The translations under genes and the position numbers were made by a program. From assembly GCA_964036045.1 (NCBI GenBank), contig OZ038401.1, forward strand, positions 31,835,397-31,899,396: DNA of 64,000 nt, given 5' to 3'. Positions 32,903-45,682 of the stretch are shown in pieces. Source of the DNA: Eutreptiella sp. 'Long Island Sound 2002'. Its lineage: Eukaryota > Euglenozoa > Euglenophyceae > Eutreptiales > Eutreptiaceae. Each line of letters opens with the position of its first letter. Within the stretch, counting starts at the first letter, position 1. Below the pieces are notes generated by a model. The model had not been told where the DNA came from, made no database searches, and worked only from the letters and a program-made list of their open reading frames with translations.

Positions 32903-35900
32903 GGAGCTTCCCTGATTTTAGGTGTTGCTGCAAGTCAAAAGTTTCAAAGACATCGCGTATAAGAGGGGTGGCATGCCAGTTCGAATGATTATCTGTCATC
33001 CTTTACGGCAACCATTTTAACCTGCTGATTATCTTGCTCCTTATACCGGCACACTTTACTTTATGTGCACACTGCATTGCATCTGTTCCAGAGCACTGGG
33101 CGTTGCAAGCCCATGCGGACTGTGCGGATGTTTAATGACACCCATATATTTCGGAGCATCTTGGTTTGAGCGCAACAATGATACAGCCTTTTGCAGAAGC
33201 TCTTAAGGAGATACACCAGCTGATTATATTTCTTCTGGTATTCCCCAAGGAGATACGAGAGCTGATTATTTTTTTTTTTAATTCTAATCCACTTCGCACG
33301 AGGAACCGTCTTTTGGGGGCGCTGACCTTTTTTTCTTGTGCTTGTCCGGACTGGGTTCCTAGTGTTGTAGTGCGGAACGCAACTGGCAACATTTTTTGTG
33401 CAATTGCAAAGGTGTTGTCTGAGGACAAAAAAATTGAATACTGTTGGGAGCAAGAGAATTTGATACTGGTTTGGTCTGGTTCAAAGGTTTTACGCTGATT
33501 TCTGGGACTCATTGACAACCTATCCCAAATAATTTTTTTTCGGGCACAACTGTGGGCACGACACTCCCATATGTGCTCTATCTCAATGAGCACTCCCATA
33601 TGTGCTCAACCTCAATGAGCTACAACTCACAATTTGGCATCCAAAATACACCAAAAAACCCTGTATTACAAATCATCATGAGATTGAATTGCATTGATTG
33701 CAGTTCAAATGCAAGAGAACATGAACGCAAAACACGATTGAACGCTTTTGAACAAATTTCACGCCCCCATGCAGAGATTGGCCCCTGGGCTTACGCTTCT
33801 TGGGTACCCCTCTGCACAGACCTGTTCCATTGGGTGTGTTGTGGGCATGCAAATCAAGGGAGGGGGGTTTGTGTACCAGGACCAAGGACCAGGACCCCCC
33901 CACCATACAGGTAGGGTAATCCATCGCCCCTCCACAACCAACAATCAGGGAATTGGTTGTTGGTGGAGCATGTTGAATTCGCTCAGGAGTTGATTTGGGG
34001 CTGAATGGATACACCCAAACAATCAACACCAATAAACCTGGAACCATGTAGGTAAAGACAAAAGCGCAAAGATGGCTTTGAAATTGGTGTGGCTGTCAAA
34101 CTGCCCCAGCCTTTTTCAGCCTTTTGGCCCATGCATTCCTACATGCCCACACATCCTAACCTCCATCAACATATTGCAGCCATGTCCATGTTCAGGTAAA
34201 ACGACGATTTGTTCGGCCAACAATGGCCCAATACTGCTGGCGCAGCAAGTGGTTTTGTAGGGTATATTTGACAGTTGAAGCGTTCAAAATTTGAAATGCA
34301 TACCCAGTCGACAAAAAAATTGTAAATGTAGTGACATGTGTTCTGCAATTATTTTTGGGAAAATGAATTTTGCATTCGCACCAATTTCCATTTGTCTTAA
34401 AATGGCCTTTTTCAAGCTTTATAGGGGTTTTATGTCGGGCAAGAAGCATGAAACAAAGCATGATAGTCATTTTTGGACCGTCAATGAATGACTCTTCACT
34501 TCATTTTCCCACTTTGTCGTCTCTTCATCTTACCATTTATATTATATGTTTTAATTTTTACTGCGTGCATCCCTTTTGCCTAAAATGAACCAATTTTCTT
34601 GCTGGCCAAACCAATTGAAGAATTTGGATACGTGATTATTAATAGATTCTGCCGGCTAGAATGCTATAGACTAAACAACAACAATGGTAGCAACAACGAC
34701 AAAATCAAATCCGTACCCAATTTGTGCTGAGCACATGCCTTGGGTTCCACATTGGGGATTTTTTGCATCCAACTACTTTACATGCATTGACACATTATCC
34801 GCCAACCTACAATCGTGTCGAAATGGCTTTGCAGGTAATTTACATTACACAATCTTTGTGTCAAGAGGATAAGCCGGTCAATGTGCGAACACATCGTGGT
34901 GTTAGCCGAGAGCACCACGAGCAGTTGTTAGGAGGGTTGAGATTTCATTTTGTATGGTTCTTTCAGCCCGCCAATACCCTTTAAAGTGGTGTCATATAGG
35001 CCAAAAAAAATAAAAAATGTCGCACAAACAACTGGTTTTGGCTGAAGTTTTTGTATACCAGCATGGCATGGGGCCTGGACCACAACTTTGTTTTCAAAAA
35101 TGCACACCCAAGAAAAATGCCTTCAAAAAAATAGAAACAATGGTTCTTTTGAGAACCGAAGCAAAGAATTGGCGGGTTCGAAAAGGCTTTGTGCAAATGA
35201 TCTTACACCTTTTGGGATGCTCAACTCAAAACAATCCCAATTTTGGAGTCCTAGTAGCCATCTGTGATTAATCTCTAAGCAATGTAGCAGGAACCATTGT
35301 GGTGACATGCGATGAGTAATGGAACACAAAATGTTTTTCCATCATCTCTGTTTTATATTCGTTTCAATGCAAATGAGCTTTTTACCAAATACATTCTATG
35401 TGCCATAAAATTTTGAGCAATGGAATTTTTGGTCTTTAGCATCATTCACAATTTGGTCACCCAATCAATACCCACTCATACGTGTTGCGGCAGAAACGGC
35501 TGCTACAATTGCGGAGTTTTGCTCAAAATTTGTTGACCTAAAAAGCACCATCCATGACTGCTGATTAGGATAAAGAAAAGAAGATGGGATGGATCCAAAA
35601 GTACACTTGGTCACCCGGCAACCCTACCCAAGCCCGTCCAAAAGATATACACGGGACGGGTCACGTGCAGTCTTCGCATTAGGTGCTGACATTTCTCTTC
35701 GTCCTCAGTGTGTGCGTGAAAATCATGGAAACACATCGTATGTGGAGATATTGTCTCAGTATGATGCATTTGGGCTTTGGCCAACTTGTGTTTTTCCATT
35801 GAATCGGGCAGGTGAGCCCGTTTAGCGAGACCCATTCACGCACCGACTCTCATCAGTTGCTCACAAAGATAAAGATAGTACAAATGATAATTCCCAACAA

Positions 35901-37160
35901 TAAATCAGTTTGGGCGGACGGGCATGGCTGGTGGTAGGTTAGTTGCTAGATTGGGGGCTAACAAAGGTAGGCATTCATTGCTATGGACTATGCATTATGT
36001 AGAGTTGCAAGCCTCTGCAGGCATTCAGTACACCGCAGATGTGCTGTGTTGGCTGAACACACGTTAGTCTCATGCTAGCGTGTCCTATCTATGCTGTGTT
36101 GTAGAGTGTCTAGGATAGGGTGGATGCCATGGGGTGGTAGGTGTGAATCTGAGAGTGCATGTGAGGTCGAAATTTATAGGCGCCCTATCCATTCTATGAA
36201 TTCTTCTATTTTGGCGGCAAATTATTCCAACATTGAAATATTTTAATCGCGCATTTGCAAAAAACCCATTTTGCAAGTAGAATAGCGGTTGCGAGTTCAA
36301 ATGTCTCGCTATTGGTCTATTGATTGGTGCTTTTGCCCTAAACGGAAAATGGGCTGAAAGTCTTGATAGTCCTAAAAATAGTTGTTTTCAATTCTTTCTG
36401 GGAAATAGCATGAGCTGACTTGGGTCAACAAAAGTGCAAAGCAACGTAACAGCACTACTGTGCACCCCTCGTGGTTTATGAACAGCAACTAGCTAGCTTG
36501 TTGTGCCCAAGGGTCAGGATTGGCTTCTTTTAAACGTAACTGGTGCAACCAAATGTTCTCACAAAATAACCAATGAATCTAATTATATTGTACCAAAATA
36601 ATCATTTTTTCCGATTATTGTTTCTCAGATGACCAATTGTTGACCAAAATTCTAGTTTTTCACAAAATGGACAATACATGCAGAATAGAAAGATAAAGCA
36701 CCCAAAAAACTTGATTTTGAATGCGCACACTTCTGATGCTGCATAACCTTTTTCTGGACATGAAATGTGACCCAATGTGGGGATGAAATGTGTCTTACCC
36801 ATTTGTCATTGATGACTATAGGGGAGTCAGCAATTTCACACCTTTTTAATCACGGATTTTATAATTTCGGACCCTTTTGATGGATTAAATTGAAGTGAAA
36901 TGAAATTAAAAAGCGTGCCAAATTGGGCAAAATTGGCAAAAAAGGTGGCCAAATGAGCAAAAATAGCCAAAAACGGAGGCCTGCTAAGTTGAATTAGTAG
37001 TGTAGAGATGTGCATTTTGGCGGTGTGGCCCCAATTAACAGGGTAGAACCACCCCGGGGTGGGTTTAGGGAGAATGTTTGCCCGGCGCGCTACCTTTCTA
37101 TTAACTATCCCAACTTCAGCCCGAGAGTTACCCTCTGATGGAGAAGGCCCCCCAAATAGA
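32903..37160. other. AT-rich gene-free stretch
   Basis: Mostly AT-rich sequence with ORFs below 125 codons. A few segments end in an AG or GT that could mark exons (for example GFAG before GTAATT at 34835; RAG before GTGAGC near 35812), but they do not join into a recognisable protein. Nothing further supported. Confidence 0.4.
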
Positions 37161-37389
37161 CCATGATGGACTGCGCACCTTCCCTGCAAAACACATTGCA
37201 AAATAAAGCAATATCTGTGAATTCAGTAACTCCAGCTGTCATCTGTATTGTCCTTAACAAAAACCATTGGTCCCACCAGTGTGTGTGTCAATACATTCAG
37301 TACAATAGTGCTCCTTACACTCATCACAAGCTGCAACGGTGGAGCGCTTCTAGCAACACAACACACACACATCTGCCTCATCCTCTGCC

Positions 37390-37701
37390 TCATCTTGCGT
37401 GCCACAACCGAGCAAACAGCTGCTCAATGCGTGCCCTATACCACCCGTGCACGTCATCGTAATATTGTTGACGGGCTGTCAAAGTGCCATTCTTTCTTCC
37501 AATGAATGGCACAATGACATTAATCCGGCCTTTATAAACACCATCATTGCCCCCAACTTCGAAATCAAAGAAATCACCTCGGGTACGAAAAGGTCCATAC
37601 CCATCCCAAATCAAAACATCTGCTGATGTTCCGGGGGCCAAGGGGCAAATCCATATAATGTTGCCCAACATATCAACGGCAACAGTCCACCGGTGGGGCA
37701 C
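37390..37701 (-). pseudogene. PIF/Harbinger-type (DDE_4) transposase fragment
   Basis: Minus-strand frame beginning MPHRWTVAVDMLGNIIWI, followed by PGTSADVLIWD (the middle catalytic Asp region of DDE_4 nucleases), FIGRKNGTLTARQQYYDDVH (the usual Pro/Lys, Leu-Thr, Tyr-Asn/Asp, His block) and RARIEQLFARLW, whose Glu fits the third catalytic position. It stops immediately after. The N-terminal catalytic Asp and the C-terminal LHN segment are absent, so this is a truncated remnant. The 52-bp repeat shared with 22578-22629 lies directly next to it at 37703. Confidence 0.7.
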
Positions 37702-37702
37702 G

Positions 37703-37754
37703 GGTCACAAAAGATGCCCGACGCGCTCCCGGCGCACTAACGTTCCCCCTTATG
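37703..37754. repeat. GC-rich ~52-bp repeat, copy 2
   Basis: GGTCACAAAAGATGCCCGAC, GCGCACTAACGTTCCCCC, TTATG. Matches 22578-22629. Adjacent to the Harbinger-type transposase fragment. Confidence 0.6.
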
Positions 37755-38119
37755 CCCCCAAAGCAACAAATGACACAACACAGCAAACAACAGCAGTCTG
37801 AGCAATGCTGCCACAAAAGCAAGGCATGTCAAACTAGGTGAATAGCAAACCAAAACCATGTCTGAAATCCCACCTCAAACCCCATTTGTAAAATTGTCCC
37901 CAGCCAGGTCACACATCCTATAACACACAACAAAGAGCAATGTGAAAATAAAAGCCGAGTGTAAAACCATATGCCGTTCCCTTACCCTCCATAAGCTCTC
38001 CTACCTCCATACCCAAAAAGGAAATTAGGACAAGCTCCCGCCCCCATCCCCAAAGGTGTTTTTTTTTACAGCACAACATATAGACCTAAAGCAACTTGCC
38101 TTCCACTACTGTAGTTCTA

Positions 38120-39540
38120 GGTTAACATAAAGATGGGCCATACCCCTAAAACGGTGACAACCCCCCCCTCCCCGCCCGATGGGGGGATAAAATCACCGAA
38201 AAAGGGGGATAAAACTACCCCAAAGGGGTGATACCCCCCCAAAAAAATGACCCAATGGACCCCCCCCCTTGGGGGGGGGACCCCTTTGCACGGATAAAAC
38301 CACCCCTCTGGAAAGATAAACCCACCTCCCCAAAAGGGGTGGTGAATACCAAAGAGGACCCCACTTTGTACCAAAACCCCCCCCGGCTAAAATGTACCAA
38401 AAAACCCCCCAAAATGTACCAGAAAACCCCCAATGGGAGTTTTTTGGGTACATTTTGGGAGTTCTGCAGGCGGTTTTTTGGTACATTCTGGGTATTTTTT
38501 TGGTATTTGGCGGGGGATTTTTGGTACATTTTGGGGGGGAGTACATTTTGGGGGGCTTTTTGGTACATTTAGAGGGGTTTTTTTTTGGTACGTTCTAGGG
38601 TGTGTTTGGTACGTTTCCGGGTTTTTGTGGTGCATTTCGGGGGGTTTTTATGGTACATTTTGGGGTGTTTATGGTGCAATAGGGGGGGCCTTGCATTGCA
38701 ACTACGGGGTTTATGATACAATTCAGGGGGTTTCAAGTACACATTTTCAGTACATTTGTCAGGTCAGTTTCTGGGTTTTTTTTTAATACCCTCTGGGAGT
38801 GAGTGGGGTGTGGGAGCCCCGGCAGGGTGTTAAGCGCATCCTCAGAACTGTCACCCCCCCTCCCTATCGTATGCCCAGGTCTAGGTCTGCTTGTGGTGCA
38901 TGTTGCTGATCCATTCATGCAGATTTCAGGCATGGAGGTAGGAGAGGGAATGGAAGGTCATTGAACTAAATGTGAGTGTACACTCAGTGTTTTGCTTCAC
39001 ATTGCTCTTTGAATGCGTGTTGCAGGGGAACGTGGTTTATAGGCGGCTGGTACAGGGGGTGAATTGCCGTCTGGGGTCAGGATGTTTGACAGGGCTGGGT
39101 GTGGGTTCATGGCTGTTGTTGGGGCATGGGGTCTGGGATGGTGCTTGGGACACGTTTAGGGGGTGCGCATGGACACAAGGTTGGGTTTGGGATGGACAAG
39201 CTTCAGCAATAGGGTGCAGGAGGAGGGTGTGAGGGGGGATGGGGATGTGAGTTTGTAACCAAGTGGACGCATGGCTGCCACAGGGTTCCACGACAAGGTA
39301 GAAAGGGTGTTTTTGGTGATGCATATAGAATTTGTGGGGGTCTATTCCGGCAACGTCAATATGGGGTTTTTTTTGGTACAAAAGGGTACATTTTGGGGGG
39401 TTTTTTGGTAGGCACCACCAAAAGGGGGGATAAAACCACCCCTAGGTGGCAGAAAACCACCCCAGGGGTCAAGAATGGCCAAAAAGGGGGTTGGGGGTGG
39501 TTTTATCCCCCATTTGGGGGTGGTTTTATACCCACGACCA
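38120..39540. repeat. Low-complexity inverted repeats based on GGTACATTTTGGGG
   Basis: 38150-38440 is rich in CCCCAAAATGTACC-like units. 38440-38720 carries the inverse, TTTTTGGTACATTTTGGGG, in about a dozen degenerate copies. 39360-39540 repeats both orientations with GATAAAACCACCCC and GGGGTGGTTTTAT. The strand could fold into long imperfect hairpins. ORFs crossing it are repeat artefacts. The interval 38800-39350 shows nothing recognisable. Confidence 0.75.
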
Positions 39541-39556
39541 CACTGAGCTGGTAGGA

Positions 39557-40113
39557 CTAGTACAGCTTTGTAACGCTCAAGGGTCTAGGGTGAGGTACCC
39601 TTTGAAACAGCAAGCAGCAAACACGCGCAACAGCAGAGAAAATCAGACCTACGTCACAATTGCTTGGTTTCTGCCAAAATTTTGGTCGCAGATGCATAAA
39701 ATAAAAAGATGAAGTTGAATCATACAGGGTTTTGGTTATAAATGGGATTCCTCGCAAACCAAACTTGGGTTGCCCACATTTGCCACACACCCAATGGTAA
39801 TGCTCCGTAAACAGTTGTAAAGAGTCTGTGACAATCACCTGCTGACCCATATGTGGCAAATGACACATCAGGTTATGGAATAGTTCATCAGACTGCTCTG
39901 GAAAGATACATTGTTTCGCCATCCAAACTTCAAAAACCCTGGCAAGGTAAGCAGAAAGGAACAACTGGTGTTCCTTGGTAATGGGCTGTGTTCCACGAGT
40001 GGACTAGAGCGGAGGCTGCGCAAAGAGAAAATCACCCTAGACACTGCCACAGATTGGAATTCCATGAAAAATTGCAGTGCACTAAGGGAGTGTGTGCATT
40101 GCCATTCCAGCAC
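39557..40113 (-). CDS. Unassigned minus-strand exons
   Basis: Protein-like reading on the minus strand: a frame with HSLSALQFFMEFQSVAVSRV, then after TTGCCAG a segment VFEVWMAKQCIFPEQSDELF...HMGQQ bounded by a possible GT donor, then VTDSLQLFTEHYHWVCGKCG with a CxxC pair. No family recognised. It lies on the same strand and downstream of the 2OG oxygenase, so it could contain that gene's C-terminal exons or a separate gene. Confidence 0.3.
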
Positions 40114-40483
40114 ACCAGCGATTTCTTATTTGATTGCTTATTTAAGGCCATTGCAGACAGCCGGCAGGCAGCCGTTGTAAGTCCCAGTCGACAGCACCCC
40201 AGAGATTGGGGGGATGCACAGTGCAAAAACACCTCTGAAAATCACGCCTGTCCCTGCAGCACTCTACCTCAGGCAAACTATCGCCCTGTGCGAAGGCTAA
40301 CAGTGGGTGCCTCTGCCTACAAGCACAACCCTGCCGCCTGCCAACCACCAAAAGGAGATCAGCTGCAGAGACGCAACTGGTGTTGCTCGCTTCCTCACAA
40401 CAGCAGCTAGCGGCCCTCGGCTTGCAGTGCCCCCCCCCCCCCCCTGCCCCCAAGTGCAACAGGGGTGCACCCAGTCACTGACT

Positions 40484-40563
40484 CCTCCTTCTCTTCCTCC
40501 TTGTGCTCATCCTCCTCCTCCTCCTGCTCCTCCTCCTCCTGCTGCTGCTGCTCTTGCTTTTCC
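40484..40563. repeat. (TCC)n/CTG-rich microsatellite
   Basis: TCCTCCTCC and TGCTGCTGC repeats. The Ser- or Arg-rich ORFs here are artefacts. Confidence 0.9.
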
Positions 40564-41130
40564 TCCACCCACGTCCCCTCTTCCTCTCCGTTTTACCTCT
40601 CCTGGAATAGCCCCGGCCAGGCGAGCCTTTCAGAAGTGGCTTTTCTCCCAACGTGTCCAGCTTGCACAACATGGCAAGCAGTCATTTGGTGGCCAGCAGG
40701 TGGTGAGTAGGCAAGTGGCCAAATGCTTTTTGTGGTTCGGACGCAAGGGCATTCATTATTTTTCATTCAGGAAGGGCTTGAACGACACATTTGCTGTTGT
40801 GAATGCACTTTAACTGCGGGGCATGCCTGTTGCTATGATGCATGATCCGCCGCTGTCCGTCATGAGGCAGTAGTGGGTAACAGACAGGACAGTTTCATGG
40901 ACAGATCCGTGATGACACCACTGACTATCTATACTTACCATTATGGGGCAATATGATACAGCATGGCACTCCACCAGATGCTCTAGATGCTCTCAGGTGC
41001 GGGAAGACAGGGTTACCGTAATCAAAACACGATGGCAGAATGACGGCAACCTCTCCATCGTACTGGTCCCACCACCCTGTGCACATGCGGCCTCTGCACT
41101 GTTGCAGCGGGCCCTTCCTCCTCGATTTAC

Positions 41131-44100
41131 CTGCCCAGGCCCCGCAATTCAAAGACAATACTGAGGCGCGGGCCACAACCCCTTGCCACCCGATGCCTTG
41201 TGGGGGTACACGCCTGGTCAAAAGAGAGAGCCATAGTGTCTCCACAAAAGAGCACAAGCTGCTCACGGCTCGCAACATGGGGCTCCTGCAGGTAGAAAGG
41301 CGTGCAATGTTGGCAATCGCTCAAGGGTTCATGACGGACATGGGCGCGCTGCAGGACGTGGATGGTACAGACACCCCATGCCATTCCCAGAGGAAACACA
41401 GACCGATGAGTAAAAAGATCCAGATGCAAAACTGATGCAATGCACAATCGGGCATAATCCAAGCATTGTAAACACCTCTGAACACCACTACAAACATTCC
41501 ACTGGCTGTTCAGTAGACCTGTCGTTGCGTGTGTGCTGAACCATACGGAGTGATAGAACGCACCCCACACACACACAAGCTTGCCCCTGCTACCAACTGC
41601 GGCTTGATTGACAGAGTGCGGCATACAGCACCCGCTGCTGCCCCATAAAACCATGGATAACCAGCCCCAATGCACCGGTTCACAACCCCGATCCTGAATC
41701 ACATCGTGGGAAATGCATCAGCCCCTCCTCTTGCCGTCGCAGGCTCTGTTTTCGTCACATTTGGAGCAATATCAGTGATGGGGGTTTGTAGGGTGCGTGT
41801 GCCGGCCTTTGCTTAAGTGGTGTGGCACAATGCGTCGGTGGAAATGTGTGCGTCGTCATGCTGCTTGCACGCCGTGAAGTTGAAGCAAATCGCTTCTTTG
41901 AGTCTGGGCACCGATTCCGAGTGGAGATTGAAAACAAGGAAACCCCCCCCCCCCCCCGCAAAGGCACAAATAGTCAGCCGTGGCCGACATGGTGGTGCAG
42001 CACCCTGGCGCTGTTTACTGTGCTCGCCAACTTCTGCCCCCTGTGTGACATTCCGTCTGGATGTTGTTTCTTTACGGGGCCCTGGACAGTCACCCGTTCT
42101 TCCCTTCGCATGTTGCGTCGGGTTGCTTCTTTCTGTCGCTGCGGCCGGTGCTCTTGCTGGTGTAGTTTCTGCGTTCGCGGAGCCCAGTGGTTGTTGTGCC
42201 TAGGCTGTGCTGGATGTGGCATGGTGTGCCGTTTCCGCATCAGTGGCGTCCAGTAGTTGGCGTATTGAGGTTGTGCTGGTTGTTGCCGGGGTCGTTTGAC
42301 TGTTTTTGCTGTCCACGCGCCTCTGTCCACAAGCCGTCCATCCCCTGCCTCGCTGTGTTTCCCTGTGCGTGAGGCCCAGGTGCCCTGCTCCTCCACGCTT
42401 TGTCCCGACCGTTCACCATATGTCCCTTTCCCCATCACGGCTGGCCTGCCCCTGGTGGGCTCCCGCTCCTGTTGCGCAAACAGCCCATCTGGGCTGCGGG
42501 AGACCCCCCCCCCCCCCTGCCCCACCACTGGACGATGTGCTGTCACCCTGGTAGCACCCAGCCTTGGTTTCAGCCAGCAGGATTGCTTTGCCCATGAACA
42601 TCCACCGCATGCCGGCAGGGCTGTGGGCCCAAGTGTGACCGAGCTGTGTGCCTCCGGACAGCTTTCCCCTCTGAATCTCTAGTGGGGTACGGGCCCGAGT
42701 GGGATCGGGCATGGGATGCAAACTCTTAGCCGGTTTCTGGGTACGGAGCGGTGCGATGAGGGGTGGGCCTTCGTGGCGTGCGTCCCGTATGGCATGGCGA
42801 ACAGGCACGACAATGGGGAGCAGCACCTCGACAGGAATCCATTCCCCATCGTCAAGCAATTGCAGACCAGGGGTGCGAGATGGATTTGTGATCGTGAAAT
42901 ACCCGGGGTCTGTGTGGGATGCCATGTTGAGGTGCTCCACGCTCCCGTCCTGGTGTGAATGCACGAGAGAAAGGACACTGCAGAACACCAGATCAGGGGC
43001 GGTGAAACGGACATTGTCAACTGAGAACCGATTGGCCTTGCTGCGGGTTCGCTGCAAATTACACATCAAAGAGTGTCGTAGATCTCGTCAGTACCCCAGA
43101 ACAAATGAAGTGCGCACGGTGCTCCGTCTTGTCTTACCCTCGGACGGCTGGTCCTTGGTCCTCGACCTCGACATCCCGCACCCTCAGATCACCCACTTGA
43201 TCGCCTTCTTGCCGCCCGTACAATCACTGCACAATGCCCGCACCCTCAGGTCTACATTTGTTCGTATTCCTGCAAAACGCTCCATCTTCTTTCCCGCCGG
43301 CAGGACAGTCCCGACGGCATGGGACAAGCGGCAGCTGGACTATTCCGGCGGCGGTGGCGCTGTCCGGCGGCGGCAGGGCTATTCTGCCGGCAACATGACT
43401 ATTCCGGTGGCGGCGGGACAATTCCGCCGGCGATAGCGCAAATCTGGGCCACGGGCACAACGTCGCTCAAACAGGGAGACGACAATCGCAAGGAGAGGGC
43501 GGGGAGGGGGGGGACATGGCAGCACCGCAGGGGCGTCAGCGCAAATACCGCAACGTCGTTCGGATACCAAAACACATCGATAACGGACGTGTCCCCGTGT
43601 TGGGCCTCGAAACTACGCCGCTGCAGCTCCAGTTCCGGAGCAACAACCTCCAACACTGCACAGCACAACTGCAGAAATGGTGAGGAGGGTGCCAGGGGGT
43701 CTGAAGCATCTGAAGAGGTACATTCAATGAGGGACCACAACGGACTGTAAACCGTGGGGAGCAGTGGGCTTCTCAGGGGCACTGCACACGAGTTCACTTG
43801 CGTGCTGTTGCCCCCAATGACCGCTTAGACAGAATTCAAAGGGACAACAACAATCAGTTCCGAGGGCATCAAAGAAGATGGACAGACTCCGCAGAACGCC
43901 AGGCTGCCTGTTCCCCAAGAAAACAAATCTGACCCCTTAAGAACAGCCATGAGTAAACCCGGGAACATGGGATGGGTGACGGCAAGGGTACCGTTTTCAG
44001 ACCATTGCGCAGGTGCTCTGTGAGCTGCTGCAATGTTTTGCTGGGAAATGGCTGGGCATCAACAGCGCTGATGATGTGAAACTGCTCGTGGATCCGGTGC

Positions 44101-45100
44101 CGAGCGAACCAATTGCCACACACCACTCGCGCACCTTTGGGGTCTGCCTGAATCGCGCCCAATGAATACTTCTGCTTTTCATGCAACGGAGTGTGCGTCA
44201 GCCAACTAGGAAAGAAAACGAAGTGCTTGCAGGGCTGCACAGGGCAGGGCAGAGCAGGTGGAAAAAGAGGAAAGGGAGCACCAGCGGAGGGACACCAGGG
44301 CCCCCCTGCTTTGTCCCACTGTGCAAGCCATGCGCTAGCAGTGGCTCCTTTGTCTCTATCTGTAGCAAGCAGCTCAGGGCCTCCTTCTACAATATCATGC
44401 CCCTGCAGGCAGGGGGGGGAATATCATGCCCGCACGGGCCTTGGATTATGCAATGCAAAATTATGCACGATTATGCACAATTACGCACGATGCATTTCGA
44501 CGAAGACACAAGGGGATTGCAAACAAGAGGAATCCTGGGACTGCTAACCTTCTGTCATTTGGCAGCGGGAGGGACACCACGTTCTTCCTCCTTTTCAGAC
44601 GATGGAAGAATTTCATCGTCTTGCAAAGCATCTTCAGCAGTGGAAACATGTGCAGGTGCATTTTGGTGGACAAAATTGTCCATGATAAACACAAAAATGA
44701 ACTGCATTGGACAAGAGTCAAGTAGAACATTATGCACAATCATGCACGTGCATAACCGCCCCCCCCCCCCCCGGCCTGCAGGCCATCCAGGGTTAGGACG
44801 GCACGGTGCTTCAGCCGATTCACACCGTTCTCTCGCTGGCATGAGCGCATCGCTCCCTCAGCCAAAAGGAGCCCCTACGCGATCTTGGCGCAAGTAGAAT
44901 AATTTTAGCCGTGGAGAATCCTCATCATCGCTGTGTGGCGTGCTCGTGGTAGCTGGGCTACACAAGCCCTGAGCCGAATTGTTGTGGCTGCATATCGACC
45001 GTATCGGGGCCACACACCAAAAGAAGCGGGGACTATGAATACGTATCCCCAGCTCATGGCCGCTATCATGGCCGCACAGCCCGCCCAAAAAGGCATTTTT
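41131..45100 (-). CDS. 2-oxoglutarate/Fe(II)-dependent oxygenase (isopenicillin-N-synthase-like fold), multi-exon
   Basis: Minus strand. I can place these exons: about 45090-45015 (GCAAMIAAMSWGYVFI, like the N-terminal DIOX_N helix), 44205-43992 (KQKYSLGAIQADPKGARVV, then HEQFHIISAVDAQPFPS), 43668-43549 (LCCAVLEVVAPELELQ, then SVIDVFWYPND), 42949-42827 (ASHTDPGYFTI with the iron-binding His-x-Asp, GLQLLDDGEWIPVE) and 41285-41131 (VLFCGDTMALSFDQ, RHRVARG with the distal His, RLSIVFEL with the 2OG-binding Arg-x-Ser). The middle three exon joins are GT-AG and phase 0, which strongly supports a single gene. The family oxidises small molecules using 2OG and O2; the substrate is unknown. The first exon start, the join from 45015 to 44205 and the C-terminal exon beyond 41131 are not resolved. 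Confidence 0.75.
44555..44772 (-). pseudogene. Transposase C-terminal remnant (PIF/Harbinger-like) inside an oxygenase intron
   Basis: Minus strand: CTCMIVHNVLLDSCPMQF, then MDNFVHQNAPAHVSTAED and an acidic tail ending EEERGVPPAAK. The Cys-x-Ile-x-His-Asn-x-Leu-Leu pattern is typical of the end of DDE_4 transposases. A C-run of 14 lies at 44759-44772, directly at its upstream edge. Only about 65 codons remain. Confidence 0.4.
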
Positions 45101-45415
45101 CCCTCAGGGTACCAAGGCCTGGACAAGGCGTGGCTTGGACAAGCAGTGCAGGGGACGTGACACAAAACACAACGGTGTACACACGGGGCTTGAGACTGGT
45201 TGGGCTGGGCAATGGAGACAAATCGCCTAAACCCGTGACTTGCCCTGCGCATGTTCACGGACGGAAAATAGGTGAGCATCAGTTGGGCATGTGCGCAGGC
45301 CCCTCACCCACGCCTCAAACCACCCGCTGCAAACAGTGCAGCGGCACCTGCACCCACGCGACATGCCCAATGCACTAGGTATCCAAATCCGAAAGTCCCC
45401 AGGTTTCTGAACACA

Positions 45416-45660
45416 CTTGGAAAAATGGAAAAATGGGGGGGGGGGATGGGGGAAAATGCAGAAAACCAGAGAAAATGGGGGGAAATGGGGAACCTGGGGA
45501 ATCATCATAAGATCACGATTGAAATTGTTGAACACATTTACACAACTGCAGGTGGCAGGAAAATGGCGAAAAATGGGGTGGGGGAATGGGATAAAGCGGA
45601 AGAAAAACGGACGAGATACCCCTTTCCGCGGACCTTTTTCCCCCATTTTTCCAGAGGCTC
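45416..45660. repeat. Purine-rich low-complexity tract
   Basis: Repeats of GAAAATGGGGGG and GGAAATGGGG on the plus strand. ORFs here reflect composition only. Confidence 0.7.
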
Positions 45661-45682
45661 CAGACTTTCCCATCAGTTCCCT

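Noticed and set aside
33552-35830. Possible multi-exon gene on the plus strand
   Set aside because: Several segments end at plausible donors, but they do not join into a consistent frame or a known domain.
41127-41702. Whole 191-codon minus-strand ORF as one protein
   Set aside because: Only the last 51 codons carry oxygenase motifs and they begin at a good acceptor. The upstream part reads as intron.
42413-43069. 218-codon minus-strand ORF as a single gene
   Set aside because: Only 42949-42827 shows the oxygenase motif. The remainder contains a C-run and no continuation of the fold.
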